A model generated the notes under the pieces. The model did not search any database. It saw only the letters and a list, made by a program, of their open reading frames with translations, and was not told where the DNA came from. Positions 1 through 6,987 of a stretch of 10,566 bases of DNA are shown here, in pieces; the stretch's first letter is position 1, and each line of letters starts with the position of its first letter. Source of the stretch: an uncultured Spirochaetia bacterium (lineage in GTDB: Bacteria > Spirochaetota > UBA4802 > JAGODF01); NCBI GenBank assembly GCA_937967705.1, contig CALCJG010000015.1:1-10566 (forward strand). The letters run 5' to 3'. The translations under genes and the position numbers were made by a program.

Positions 1-1308
1 TACGATGACCGCGTCGTTCTTACGGTAGATGTCCTGAAAGACATCCCTGTCGACGCTCTTCTTTAAATGGAACTTAATGGGAAGGGTTCTGATGCGGCGT
101 ATGTCCCGGTCCAGCACCTCGTCGGAGAGCCGTTCCCGGGGGATGGCCTTTCGCACCTTGCCGCCCAGATCATCGGTGGAATCGTAAACCTCCACGCTGT
201 ACCCCCGCCGGGAAAGCTGCCAGGCGGCGGAAAGTCCTGCCGGTCCCGCACCGATGATGGCTATGTGCTCACGGCGCTTTTCTTTCGACTGAAGGGGATT
301 GAAATCCGGGTAGTATTCCCGGGCCAGTTTCTGAATCTCGACGGGGCCGTCCAGCCTGTTGCGGCTGCAGCTCTGCATGCAGTTGGCGGGGCAGACCGTT
401 CCGCAGACGGACATGCGGAATGGAGTGTATTCGTCCATAAGGAGCTGGGCGTCCCGTACCTTCCCTTCCTTGATCAGGTTGAAAAAGACCGGGGTGGGTA
501 TGCCGATGGGACAGCTGTTGGTGCAGGGGGGCGTCATGTTGATGTGCTTGGGCTGGGCCGTTTTGATGTTCATGGCGGGTGTGTATAGGCTGGCAAAGGG
601 GCGATGGCCCTTCTTGGTCACCTTGCTGAAATCATCCAGGGCAATTCGGGTCAGGTCGATGGCCATGTCTGAGGCGTATTCCGCCAGGGCCCCCTTGAGA
701 AAATCCCTGTCCTGCTCATCCAGGGGGGCGATGATGGCGCCGATACCCAGCTGACGACGGTCCAGTTTGCCACGGACATAGATTACACCGCCGTGAATGC
801 CCGTCCCAAGGCTGTCCCCAACCGGTGAGGAATCGATGTCCTTCAGGTTGAGCACTATCACCCTTCCTCCCGCCATGTACTCACCGCAGTAGTCCTTTGC
901 CGTACCGCCGATTATGAGCCAGGGGATCTGATCCTTGTATTCCTTCATGTGGATTCCGGCCCGGTATTCCACGTCTTCCTTGATGAAGATCTTTCCGCCC
1001 CGCATGGAGTGGCCCGGTATCTCCCCGGCCTTTCCGTGGACGATGATCTTCCCTGCGTTCATGGTGTTGCCTATCCCGTCCTGTACGTTGCCGAATATCT
1101 CCAGCACCGGCCCGTTCATGAAGGCCCCCAGGTCCTGGCCCGGCGTTCCGTGAATGAGGATTTTCGCGGAATAGTTGACTCCGCCGCCTATGTAACGCTG
1201 GCCCAGTATGTTTTTCAAAATCAACTCGGTTTCACCCCCTGCCAGGTATTCCCTGATCTGGCGGTTGAGTGTCTTGTAGTAGATGCCCTGTCCGTCAATG
1301 GTAATCAT
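1..1308 (-). CDS. Glutamate synthase GXGXG domain fused to GltD-like Fe-S/FAD oxidoreductase (3' end cut by window edge)
   Basis: The 436 residues in the window start at ATG 1308-1306 and run off the left edge with no stop. Residues about 1-240 are the GXGXG right-handed beta-helix that normally ends the large GOGAT subunit, with glycine-rich strands such as GQRYIGGGVNYSAKILIHG (37-54) and GNTMNAGKIIVHGKAGEIPG (80-99). Residues about 255-335 form an Fe-S region like GltD, with Cys at 262, 266, 302, 306, 310 and 314. From about 348 a Rossmann FAD domain begins with GAGPAG (353-358). The protein should pass electrons from NAD(P)H towards the FMN core encoded just upstream. An AGGTGG ribosome site lies 6 nt before the start, and the gap to the upstream gene is 13 nt. 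The GXGXG-reductase fusion differs from classic GltB plus GltD. The first Cys cluster lacks the usual leading CxxC. The product class is confident; the electron donor (NADH, NADPH or ferredoxin) is not shown. Confidence 0.9.
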   Translation of the reverse strand, partial: MITIDGQGIYYKTLNRQIREYLAGGETELILKNILGQRYIGGGVNYSAKILIHGTPGQDLGAFMNGPVLEIFGNVQDGIGNTMNAGKIIVHGKAGEIPGHSMRGGKIFIKEDVEYRAGIHMKEYKDQIPWLIIGGTAKDYCGEYMAGGRVIVLNLKDIDSSPVGDSLGTGIHGGVIYVRGKLDRRQLGIGAIIAPLDEQDRDFLKGALAEYASDMAIDLTRIALDDFSKVTKKGHRPFASLYTPAMNIKTAQPKHINMTPPCTNSCPIGIPTPVFFNLIKEGKVRDAQLLMDEYTPFRMSVCGTVCPANCMQSCSRNRLDGPVEIQKLAREYYPDFNPLQSKEKRREHIAIIGAGPAGLSAAWQLSRRGYSVEVYDSTDDLGGKVRKAIPRERLSDEVLDRDIRRIRTLPIKFHLKKSVDRDVFQDIYRKNDAVIV

Positions 1309-1321
1309 GATATTCCACCTC

Positions 1322-2845
1322 TTAAAATCCTGCATGCTTGATGCCAAGTATTTTCAGTTCCTCCTCGTTGAGGCCCACACCCCTGAGCCTGTCCCGGTTG
1401 CCCCTGAGGGCCTCGATGGTGCTGATACCCATGGAGCCCATGAGTTCCTCCATTTCCTCTGCCCAGGCATGGAGCAGGTTTTTCAGGCATTCCGTGGCTT
1501 CGTCCACATCGATACGTTCAGCCAGGCCTGGTTTGTTGGTGGTTATGCCATAGGCGCATTTGCCGCTGAAACAGCGCTGGCAGACGCCGCAGCCCAGGGC
1601 GATGAGAACGGGGGTTGCCACATAGACCGCGTCGGCCCCCAGGCATATGGCCTTGAGGGCATCGGAGGAGCATTGGATCCCTCCCGATGCGATGAGGCTG
1701 ACGGAGTTGCGTATCTTTTCCTCACGCAGACGCTGATCGGCGGCGGCTATGGCAAGCTCGATGGGGATGCCGGTGTTCTGCCGGATCTGCAAGGGAGTGG
1801 CGCCGGTTCCGCCGCGAAAACCGTCAATGGCGATGATGTCGGCCCCCGCCCGCGCAATCCCGCTGACGATGGGGGCCACGTTGTGCACCGCGGCGATCTT
1901 CACGGAAACGGGGACCTTGTACTCCGTGGCTTCCTTGATGGCGTATATGAGCTGTCGTAAGTCCTCAATGGAATAGATGTCGTGATGCGGCGCCGGGGAG
2001 AGGGCGTCGCTGCCCTCGGGGATCATTCGTGTTTCGGATATGGCCTGAGAGACCTTTTCCCCGGGGAGATGCCCGCCGATACCCGGTTTGGCCCCCTGGC
2101 CAATCTTGATCTCCACCGCGGCAGCGGACTTGAGGTAATCCTCGCTGACTCCGAAACGGCCCGAAGCGATCTGAACGATGGTGTTCTCGCCGTACTTCCG
2201 CAGGGATTTGTGGAAGCCCCCCTCTCCGGTGTTCCAGAAGGTGCCGATTTCCCTGGTTGCCCGGGCCTCGGCCTCATGGACCCGCAGGTTGAGGGCGCCG
2301 AAGCTCATGGCCCCGAACATGATGGGTACTTCCAGTTTCAGCTGGGGCATGATGCCGTAGCCGAATTTTTCCGGTTTGCTCCCCAGGTAGGTCCGAATCT
2401 CCATCGGCTCGCGCAGGGGGTCAATAGAAGGGTTGGTGACTTGGCAGGCATCGAACATGATATGGTCGAAGTAGCGCCTTTGCGGTCCCGTGGCACCGTT
2501 TCCCACAAGCAGAACCCCTCCCTTGGAACCGGCCTGTTTCCAGATATTATTCACGTACTCCGGTGTCCAGTAGGCGTGGCTGGTATGCATCGGTTCGCGC
2601 TTGATGGAGATGGCGCCGTAGGGACACATCTTTACGCAGCGCTGGCAGGAGCCGCATGCGGTCTTATTGGCCCAGGGGCGGTAATAGACCTTGCCGTCTT
2701 CCCCCTTGACCGGTTTCAGGGATATCTCCCCGAAGGAACATTCGTGGGCGCAGAGATTGCATCCGTTTTTGTAATCACACCGCTCCAGGTCAAATTCGGG
2801 ATAAAAAGGCGGTATGATCTTCCAGTTTTTGTCCATTGTAGCCAT
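1322..2845 (-). CDS. gltB: Archaeal-type glutamate synthase core subunit, two 4Fe-4S motifs plus FMN-binding domain
   Basis: This 507-residue protein is the synthase core of GOGAT. It should convert 2-oxoglutarate plus ammonia, delivered by the amidotransferase, to glutamate on FMN in the cytoplasm. The N-terminus has ferredoxin-like clusters: Cys 23, 29, 32, 36 and the classic CxxCxxCxxxCP at 64, 67, 70, 74. The FMN-binding TIM barrel (Glu_synthase family) spans about 165-440. It shows PIMFGAMSFGALN (174-186), the IGQGAKPGIGGHLPG loop (248-262), SPAPHHDIYS (283-292), IDGFRGGTGATP (340-351) and ASGGI (386-390). A late Cys group (419, 422, 425, 430), ending CAYGITTN, corresponds to the 3Fe-4S site of GltB. 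It lacks the GATase and GXGXG domains, which are encoded by the flanking genes. The start ATG (2845-2843) overlaps the upstream TAA in TAATG, with a GGAGG site just before it, so translational coupling is likely. An alternative start three codons in (ATG for Met4) is possible. Confidence 0.95.
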   Translation of the reverse strand: MATMDKNWKIIPPFYPEFDLERCDYKNGCNLCAHECSFGEISLKPVKGEDGKVYYRPWANKTACGSCQRCVKMCPYGAISIKREPMHTSHAYWTPEYVNNIWKQAGSKGGVLLVGNGATGPQRRYFDHIMFDACQVTNPSIDPLREPMEIRTYLGSKPEKFGYGIMPQLKLEVPIMFGAMSFGALNLRVHEAEARATREIGTFWNTGEGGFHKSLRKYGENTIVQIASGRFGVSEDYLKSAAAVEIKIGQGAKPGIGGHLPGEKVSQAISETRMIPEGSDALSPAPHHDIYSIEDLRQLIYAIKEATEYKVPVSVKIAAVHNVAPIVSGIARAGADIIAIDGFRGGTGATPLQIRQNTGIPIELAIAAADQRLREEKIRNSVSLIASGGIQCSSDALKAICLGADAVYVATPVLIALGCGVCQRCFSGKCAYGITTNKPGLAERIDVDEATECLKNLLHAWAEEMEELMGSMGISTIEALRGNRDRLRGVGLNEEELKILGIKHAGF

Positions 2846-3915
2846 TATGCCACCTCCGCGCTCTTCTTCTCAGGCTGGAGATCGATGATCACCGGCTCTC
2901 CGCCCCGGGGGGACCATATCTCGTCGACTTCTGGAGAGAGGAGCCGAATGCTGCACTCCTCGGAGGAGGCGTAATAGGTATGACCTGCCCTGGCGCAGAC
3001 AACGGGGCGCAGCTTGTTCCGGTCGTTCAAAACGATGGCGCCCTCATTGTGTGTCAGCACGATACCGAAGGGACCGTTTACGACGGCGGGTCCGTATATC
3101 TGCCTCAGGGAGCGTTTCTTCCCGTCATTGGCCCTGTCTATCTCCTCCCAGAGGGAGGGAGCCATAACGTAGCAGGCGTCCAGTTTGTTCAGTTCGTCCT
3201 TGCGGGTCAGCTTGTCGTAGATGTAACTGATGACCTCGGTGTCCGTCTGAAGCAGGCAAAAGTAGCCGTACATCTCAAGCCAGCGCATGTTGGTTCCGTA
3301 GCTGGTGATTTCCCCGTTGTGGACCACGGCCTTGTCGAGAATGGTGAACGGATGAGCGCCGCCCCACCAGCCCGGGGTATTGGTGGGAAAGCGGTTGTGG
3401 GCGATCCACATGTAGGCCTTGTAGTCTTCTATGCGGAAATAATCGGCGATGTCCTCGGGATATCCTACACCCTTGAAGACACCCATATTCTTTCCGCAGG
3501 AAACCACGAAGGCTCCTCCCATCATGTTTATGTGCATAACGATATCCACGATCAGATCCTCCTCCGTCTTGTCGGGAGGGATCTGTTCCTCGATGGTTTT
3601 AATGAAGTATCTCTTAAAATAGGGTCCCTGGGGAACACGGTCGTTGGGGAAAACGGGTATTTCCTGAGACTGGTATATCTTGACGATGCTTTCCAGATAA
3701 TCCTCCACCTGGCGTACCGTGGCACTATGACGCCCTTCTCCCTGATACATGATGTGAAAAGCGTATTTGTCCGCCTGCTCCGGATAGAGTCCGTAGGCCG
3801 CAAATCCCCCGCCCAGACCGTTGCCTCTTTCGCGCTGAATTCGGATGGCCTCACGTATAAAGGAACCGTCTATGGTCTTTCGGTCTGTATTGATGATGCC
3901 GACTATTCCGCACAT
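2845..3915 (-). CDS. Class II glutamine amidotransferase subunit of split glutamate synthase
   Basis: This 356-residue protein is the GATase_2 (Ntn-hydrolase) subunit that hydrolyses glutamine and should supply ammonia to the FMN core. The start was set at ATG 3915-3913 because it gives MCGIVGI: the catalytic nucleophile is Cys2, exposed when Met1 is removed. A GAGGAG site lies about 6 nt upstream. The reading frame stays open to 3981, but a start there would place 22 extra residues before the catalytic Cys. Family hallmarks are AHNRFPTNTPGWWGGAHPF (172-190, substrate-binding Arg), HNGEI (199-203, Asn-Gly oxyanion pair) and TDTEV (224-228, glutamine-amino-binding Asp). Its size matches the stand-alone amidotransferase of archaeal-type GOGAT, not the roughly 1500-residue bacterial GltB. 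It is the first gene of the three-gene operon. PurF or GlmS are less likely because no PRTase or SIS domain follows and the next gene is the GOGAT core. Confidence 0.94.
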   Translation of the reverse strand: MCGIVGIINTDRKTIDGSFIREAIRIQRERGNGLGGGFAAYGLYPEQADKYAFHIMYQGEGRHSATVRQVEDYLESIVKIYQSQEIPVFPNDRVPQGPYFKRYFIKTIEEQIPPDKTEEDLIVDIVMHINMMGGAFVVSCGKNMGVFKGVGYPEDIADYFRIEDYKAYMWIAHNRFPTNTPGWWGGAHPFTILDKAVVHNGEITSYGTNMRWLEMYGYFCLLQTDTEVISYIYDKLTRKDELNKLDACYVMAPSLWEEIDRANDGKKRSLRQIYGPAVVNGPFGIVLTHNEGAIVLNDRNKLRPVVCARAGHTYYASSEECSIRLLSPEVDEIWSPRGGEPVIIDLQPEKKSAEVA

Positions 3916-3979
3916 GGCATTCTCCTCTTCATGAAATTTATTGACGTATATCGAATCCTCAAGATTCTTAGTAAATATC

Positions 3980-4001
3980 AAGTGATTTTATAGCGTCACT
4001 T
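3980..4001. promoter_or_regulatory. Perfect inverted repeat over the candidate glutamate synthase promoter
   Basis: AAGTGA-N10-TCACTT is a perfect 6-bp inverted repeat of 22 bp, 65-86 nt upstream of the amidotransferase start. Read on the minus strand, its spacer holds TATAAA (3992-3987), a good -10 hexamer. TTGATT (4017-4012) lies 19 bp upstream as a weak -35. An operator overlapping the -10 would suit a repressor. The half-site resembles neither a CRP site (TGTGA-N6-TCACA) nor an FNR site (TTGAT-N4-ATCAA). The promoter assignment is by eye only. Confidence 0.4.
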
Positions 4002-4029
4002 AATATTGGCAAATCAATTATTAGCAAAA
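4000..4029 (-). repeat. Tandem imperfect direct repeat TTTGCTAATA / TTTGCCAATA
   Basis: On the minus strand, two 10-mers, TTTGCTAATA and TTTGCCAATA, differ at one base and lie 15 bp apart start to start, just upstream of the candidate glutamate synthase promoter. The first copy shares TTGCTAATA with a site upstream of gdhA (6995-7003), and TGCTAATA also occurs upstream of nfnA. This suggests binding sites for one regulator, which is inference from similarity alone in an AT-rich stretch. Confidence 0.35.
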
Positions 4030-4095
4030 GTAAGGTAATCGCAAGGGTGTCATATATTCAAAGTAAAATTAAGGGTCGTATGTTACATGCGTGTA

Positions 4096-4112
4096 AAATA
4101 TTGGTAATATTT
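4096..4112. promoter_or_regulatory. Perfect palindrome AAATATT-GGT-AATATTT in the divergent intergenic region
   Basis: Two perfect 7-bp arms are separated by 3 bp, midway between the divergent genes. This could be an operator acting on either side. The arms are pure A/T in an AT-rich gap, so chance occurrence is not excluded. The rest of the gap (3916-4254) shows no convincing small ORF and no RNA gene. Confidence 0.3.
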
Positions 4113-4159
4113 AGTAGAGATAATAATTTTATTTAGCGGGATGGGATATGTGAAATATA

Positions 4160-4165
4160 TATAAT
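4160..4165 (+). promoter_or_regulatory. Candidate -10 box for the 859-residue ATP-grasp protein gene
   Basis: A perfect TATAAT hexamer lies 89 nt before the start of the rightward gene. No convincing TTGACA-like -35 is found 16-18 bp upstream (that position reads around CGGGAT). The promoter would therefore need an activator or be weak, or the hexamer is a chance feature of AT-rich DNA. Confidence 0.35.
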
Positions 4166-4254
4166 TATGAAGCCGTGAGGAGAGGATTCGTGCTATCGCG
4201 TACCTGGAGGACGGATTTTTTCGGTGATGATTAAAAGAATAAACGGTAGGTGCT

Positions 4255-6834
4255 ATGCAATCGTTAAAACGAGTATCCAGCGGGATTGAGAGCTTTGACA
4301 AGATCACGGATGGACTCCGCTATGGGGACAATGTCGTATGGCAGCTGGACGACATCGGGGATTACTCCCAATTCGTTCATCCCTTCGCTGGTGTTTCCCT
4401 AGCCCAGAACAAAAGGCTCGTATACATGCGCTTTGCTAAACATGAGCCTATTCTCTCAGAGGATCAGTACAGCGTGATGTATGAACTGGATGCCTTCGGC
4501 GGTTTCGAGACCTTTTCCACTGAGATTCACCGGATCATCCGGCAGGAGGGAGTGGGGATATTCTACGTCTTCGACTGTCTCTCGGACTTGCAGTCTTTCT
4601 GGGCCACGGATATGATGATTGGAAACTTTTTCCGAATTACCTGCCCGTATCTCTTCGAGCTTGATACGGTGGCCTATTTTGCCATTTTGAAAAACAGCGT
4701 TTCCTTTAAGACCATCGCCCGTATTCGGGAGACGACGCAGCTGCTGATCGATGTCTACAATATCGAAGGGAGCTATTACGTTCATCCCCTCAAGGTCTGG
4801 AACCGATATACGCCAACCATGTTTTTCCCCCATCTGAAATCAAAGGACGACCTCAAACCCATCACCAACAGCGTGGATGTGAGCCGTCTCATGAGTCATG
4901 TCCTCAACCGGGATTCTGAAAACGTACTCAGGAATCTGGACTACTGGGACCGCCTCTTCCTGAGGGCCGAGGAGATGATCGTCGAAGGGGCCCCCGGGGA
5001 TGAGCAGAGAAAGATGGTCGGTCTTCTGAGCAAAATACTCATAAGCCGGGATGAACATGTCCTGGAGATGGTGGAGCGGCAGATGAGCCTGGGAGACCTT
5101 GTAGAGATAAAGAAACGTCAGATAGGAACGGGTTATATCGGCGGAAAGGCCATAGGCATGATCCTGTCGCGGAAAATCCTGACCAACAGCTCGCCGTCGT
5201 ATGATGCGCTGCTGGAGCCGCATGACTCTTTCTATATCGGGTCGGATGTGTTTTACACCTATCTCGTTCAGAACGGCTGGTGGAAGCTTTTCATGGACCA
5301 CAAAACAGAGGAGGGATATTTCAAGGCCGCGGAGGTGCTCTATGAAAACATGCACCACGGAACTTTTCCAGATATGGTAAAGGAGCAGTTTCAGCAGATC
5401 ATCGAGTACTTCGGCCAGTCGCCATTTATCGTCCGCTCCAGCAGTCTCCTGGAGGATGCCTTCGGAAACGCCTTTGCGGGGAAGTATGACAGCTTTTTCC
5501 TCGTGAACCAGGGGTCGCCCGAGGAGAGATATGACGAATTCCTCAACGCCGTCAGGAAGGTGTACGCCAGCACCATGAACGAGGATGCCCTGACCTACCG
5601 TCTCCAGAGGAGGCTCGACAAACTGGACGAGCAGATGGCCCTGCTGGTACAGAGAGTCTCGGGCTCCTATTATGGGAATTTTTTCTTCCCGGACATGGCC
5701 GGTGTGGGACTCTCCTATAATGCCTATGTCTGGAAAAACACACTGGACCCCGCAGCGGGGATGCTCCGGCTGGTCTTCGGACTGGGTACCAGAGCCGTCA
5801 ACCGGGTGGAGGGCGACTATCCGCGAATCATCGCCCTGGACGATCCGATGCTGAAGCCCTACGCGGGAGGAGCGGATGCCCGAAAGTTCTCCCAGCGGTA
5901 TCTCGATCTGCTGAACATTCCCGAAAATGAGCTGCAGACGGTTTCCGTCCCCCATCTTACGAAGGAACAATCCGGGGTAAGGATGGAACTGGTAGGGGAG
6001 AGGGATTTTGAGATAGAGGAGCGGTTGCGGATGAGCGGTCATGAGGACACCGAGTACTGGGTCATCAACTTCGATCGGGTTTTGTCTGAAACGCCTTTCG
6101 TCTCCGACATGCAGTCCATGCTCAAAACACTGGAGTCCGTCTACGAATATCCCGTGGATATCGAGTTTACCGTCAATTTCGGGGCGGACGACAGCTATCA
6201 TGTCAATCTTTTACAGTGCCGTCCGGAGCAGACGCGGTCCTATGACAACCGTGTGGAGATTCCGGATGACATTGAAAAAAAGCGAATCTTCTTTCAATCC
6301 CAGGGGAATTTCCTGGGCGGAAGCGTCTCCCGGCGGGTTAAGAGGATCATTTTCGTCGATCCTCTGGGGTACGGAGAACTCCCTCTTACGCAGAAGTATG
6401 ATGTGGCCCGTATTGTTGGAAAGATCAACAAAAAGATACGAAATCGGGATGAGGTTAACGCCATGCTCCTGGGTCCGGGGCGCTGGGGAACAACCACACC
6501 ATCCCTGGGAATCCCTGTAACTTTTTCCGAGATCAACAATATCAGCATTCTGGTTGAGATAGCCCTGATGAGGGACAATCTGATCCCCGAGCTGTCCTAC
6601 GGGACGCATTTCTTCCAGGATCTGGTTGAGACGGATATCTTCTACATCGCCCTCTTCCCGGAAAAGGGGGAGGTCATCTTCAATCAGGACTGGCTTGCGG
6701 GGCATTCCAATCAGATAGACCGGATTCTTCCCGAGGACAGCCGATATCATCATATCGTCCGGGTTTATGATATCGAAGAGGAGTGCTATGTCCTCTCCAG
6801 CCTCGTCGCGCAGAAAGTGGTCTGTTTCGCCTAG
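4255..6834 (+). CDS. KaiC-like pseudo-P-loop plus PEP-synthase-type ATP-grasp protein of unknown function
   Basis: This protein has 859 residues. Residues about 5-190 resemble a KaiC/RecA-fold domain: SGIESFDKITDGLRYGD (9-25) matches the family's opening, and IFYVFDCLSDL (102-112) matches the Walker B strand. The P-loop itself is degenerate, reading QLDDIGDYSQ where GxxGxGKT is expected. Residues about 290-660 are a complete PPDK_N nucleotide-binding domain of the PEP synthase family: IGGKAIGM (295-302), IVRSSSLLED (392-401), FAGKYDSFF (407-415), and a late DIEFTV...LLQCRPEQT (635-660) with the metal-binding Glu. The phosphohistidine motif (GGxTSHAA-like) and PEP-binding barrel that should follow are absent. 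Instead 670-859 carries a GPGRWGT (740-746) and GIPV (752-755) region, followed by YGTHFFQDL (782-790). I recognise similar sequences from hypothetical 'PEP/pyruvate-binding' proteins. Likely an ATP-dependent phosphotransferase or binding protein; the substrate is unknown. It starts at the only in-frame ATG after the stop at 4240, with a weak TAGG site 4 nt upstream. No clear terminator follows. Confidence 0.85.
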   Translation: MQSLKRVSSGIESFDKITDGLRYGDNVVWQLDDIGDYSQFVHPFAGVSLAQNKRLVYMRFAKHEPILSEDQYSVMYELDAFGGFETFSTEIHRIIRQEGVGIFYVFDCLSDLQSFWATDMMIGNFFRITCPYLFELDTVAYFAILKNSVSFKTIARIRETTQLLIDVYNIEGSYYVHPLKVWNRYTPTMFFPHLKSKDDLKPITNSVDVSRLMSHVLNRDSENVLRNLDYWDRLFLRAEEMIVEGAPGDEQRKMVGLLSKILISRDEHVLEMVERQMSLGDLVEIKKRQIGTGYIGGKAIGMILSRKILTNSSPSYDALLEPHDSFYIGSDVFYTYLVQNGWWKLFMDHKTEEGYFKAAEVLYENMHHGTFPDMVKEQFQQIIEYFGQSPFIVRSSSLLEDAFGNAFAGKYDSFFLVNQGSPEERYDEFLNAVRKVYASTMNEDALTYRLQRRLDKLDEQMALLVQRVSGSYYGNFFFPDMAGVGLSYNAYVWKNTLDPAAGMLRLVFGLGTRAVNRVEGDYPRIIALDDPMLKPYAGGADARKFSQRYLDLLNIPENELQTVSVPHLTKEQSGVRMELVGERDFEIEERLRMSGHEDTEYWVINFDRVLSETPFVSDMQSMLKTLESVYEYPVDIEFTVNFGADDSYHVNLLQCRPEQTRSYDNRVEIPDDIEKKRIFFQSQGNFLGGSVSRRVKRIIFVDPLGYGELPLTQKYDVARIVGKINKKIRNRDEVNAMLLGPGRWGTTTPSLGIPVTFSEINNISILVEIALMRDNLIPELSYGTHFFQDLVETDIFYIALFPEKGEVIFNQDWLAGHSNQIDRILPEDSRYHHIVRVYDIEEECYVLSSLVAQKVVCFA

Positions 6835-6934
6835 ACCGCTGGATCGTACGGCCCTCTGAAATCCGCTTTGAAGTTCTGGACGGAAAATTTAACATAAATG
6901 TAACATTCGAAAGTGAGGATTCGTTTTATATCTA

Positions 6935-6964
6935 TTGACATCACCCCCTCTTGAATTTTAGCAT
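6935..6964 (+). promoter_or_regulatory. Candidate sigma-70 promoter upstream of gdhA
   Basis: TTGACA (6935-6940, a perfect -35) is followed after 18 bp by TAGCAT (6959-6964), which matches TATAAT at four of six positions. Transcription would start near 6971, leaving a leader of about 105 nt. The -10 falls inside the palindrome at 6957-6971, so a bound protein would block it. A second possible -10 of extended type, TGCTAATAT, lies at 6996-7004 without a clear -35. Confidence 0.5.
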
Positions 6965-6971
6965 TGCTAAA
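6957..6971. promoter_or_regulatory. Palindrome TTTAGCATTGCTAAA, putative operator of gdhA
   Basis: A perfect 15-bp palindrome (7-bp arms around one T) overlaps the candidate -10 of gdhA. Its TTGCTAA half recurs at 6995-7001, and TTGCTAA also occurs on the minus strand upstream of the glutamate synthase operon. It is a good candidate binding site for a nitrogen or glutamate-responsive regulator, but no regulator gene is in the window to name. Confidence 0.5.
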
Positions 6972-6987
6972 CAATAATAATGTTTAG
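6967..6987. promoter_or_regulatory. Second inverted repeat CTAAACA-N7-TGTTTAG upstream of gdhA
   Basis: Perfect 7-bp arms with a 7-bp ATAATAA spacer overlap the right arm of the palindrome at 6957-6971. The two sites cannot both be fully occupied, so they may form a composite or alternative operator. They could also form a weak stem-loop in the leader if transcription starts upstream. Confidence 0.4.

Noticed and set aside
67..588. Plus-strand open frame of 173 codons at the left edge
   Set aside because: The minus strand encodes the Fe-S/FAD domain of the fusion protein here, with GAGPAG and paired Cys motifs.
1982..2974. Long plus-strand open frame of 330 codons opposite the glutamate synthase core
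   Set aside because: It is antisense to a gene with clear family motifs, crosses the junction of two real genes, and its translation has no recognisable motif or ribosome site.
2845..3981. Longer amidotransferase starting at 3981
   Set aside because: It would add 22 residues before the nucleophilic Cys. The start at 3915 has a good ribosome site and gives MCGIVGI. A cleaved propeptide is known in some GOGATs but is not needed here.
2980..3993. Long plus-strand open frame of 337 codons opposite the amidotransferase gene
   Set aside because: It mirrors the GATase coding sequence on the opposite strand and shows no family motifs; this is a codon-bias shadow.
3980..4001. CRP or FNR site in the divergent spacer
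   Set aside because: AAGTGA-N10-TCACTT has the wrong spacing for CRP (N6) and the wrong half-site for FNR.
4000..4029. Sigma-54 promoter (GG-N10-GC) before the nitrogen genes
   Set aside because: TTGGCA near 4006 has no GC dinucleotide at the required 10-bp spacing; the other upstream regions also lack a -24/-12 pair.
4227..4289. Short upstream ORF (ATG at 4227) overlapping the ATP-grasp gene start
   Set aside because: It has about 20 codons, is out of frame, and its nearest GGAGG is too far away; most likely chance.
4321..4390. Active Walker A ATPase site in the N-terminal domain of the 859-residue protein
   Set aside because: The GKT/S signature is absent; only the flanking KaiC-like pattern remains, so ATP hydrolysis there is not claimed.
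4840..6201. Minus-strand open frame of 453 codons inside the ATP-grasp gene
   Set aside because: The plus strand carries the complete PPDK_N signature here; the antisense translation is low-complexity and unrecognisable.
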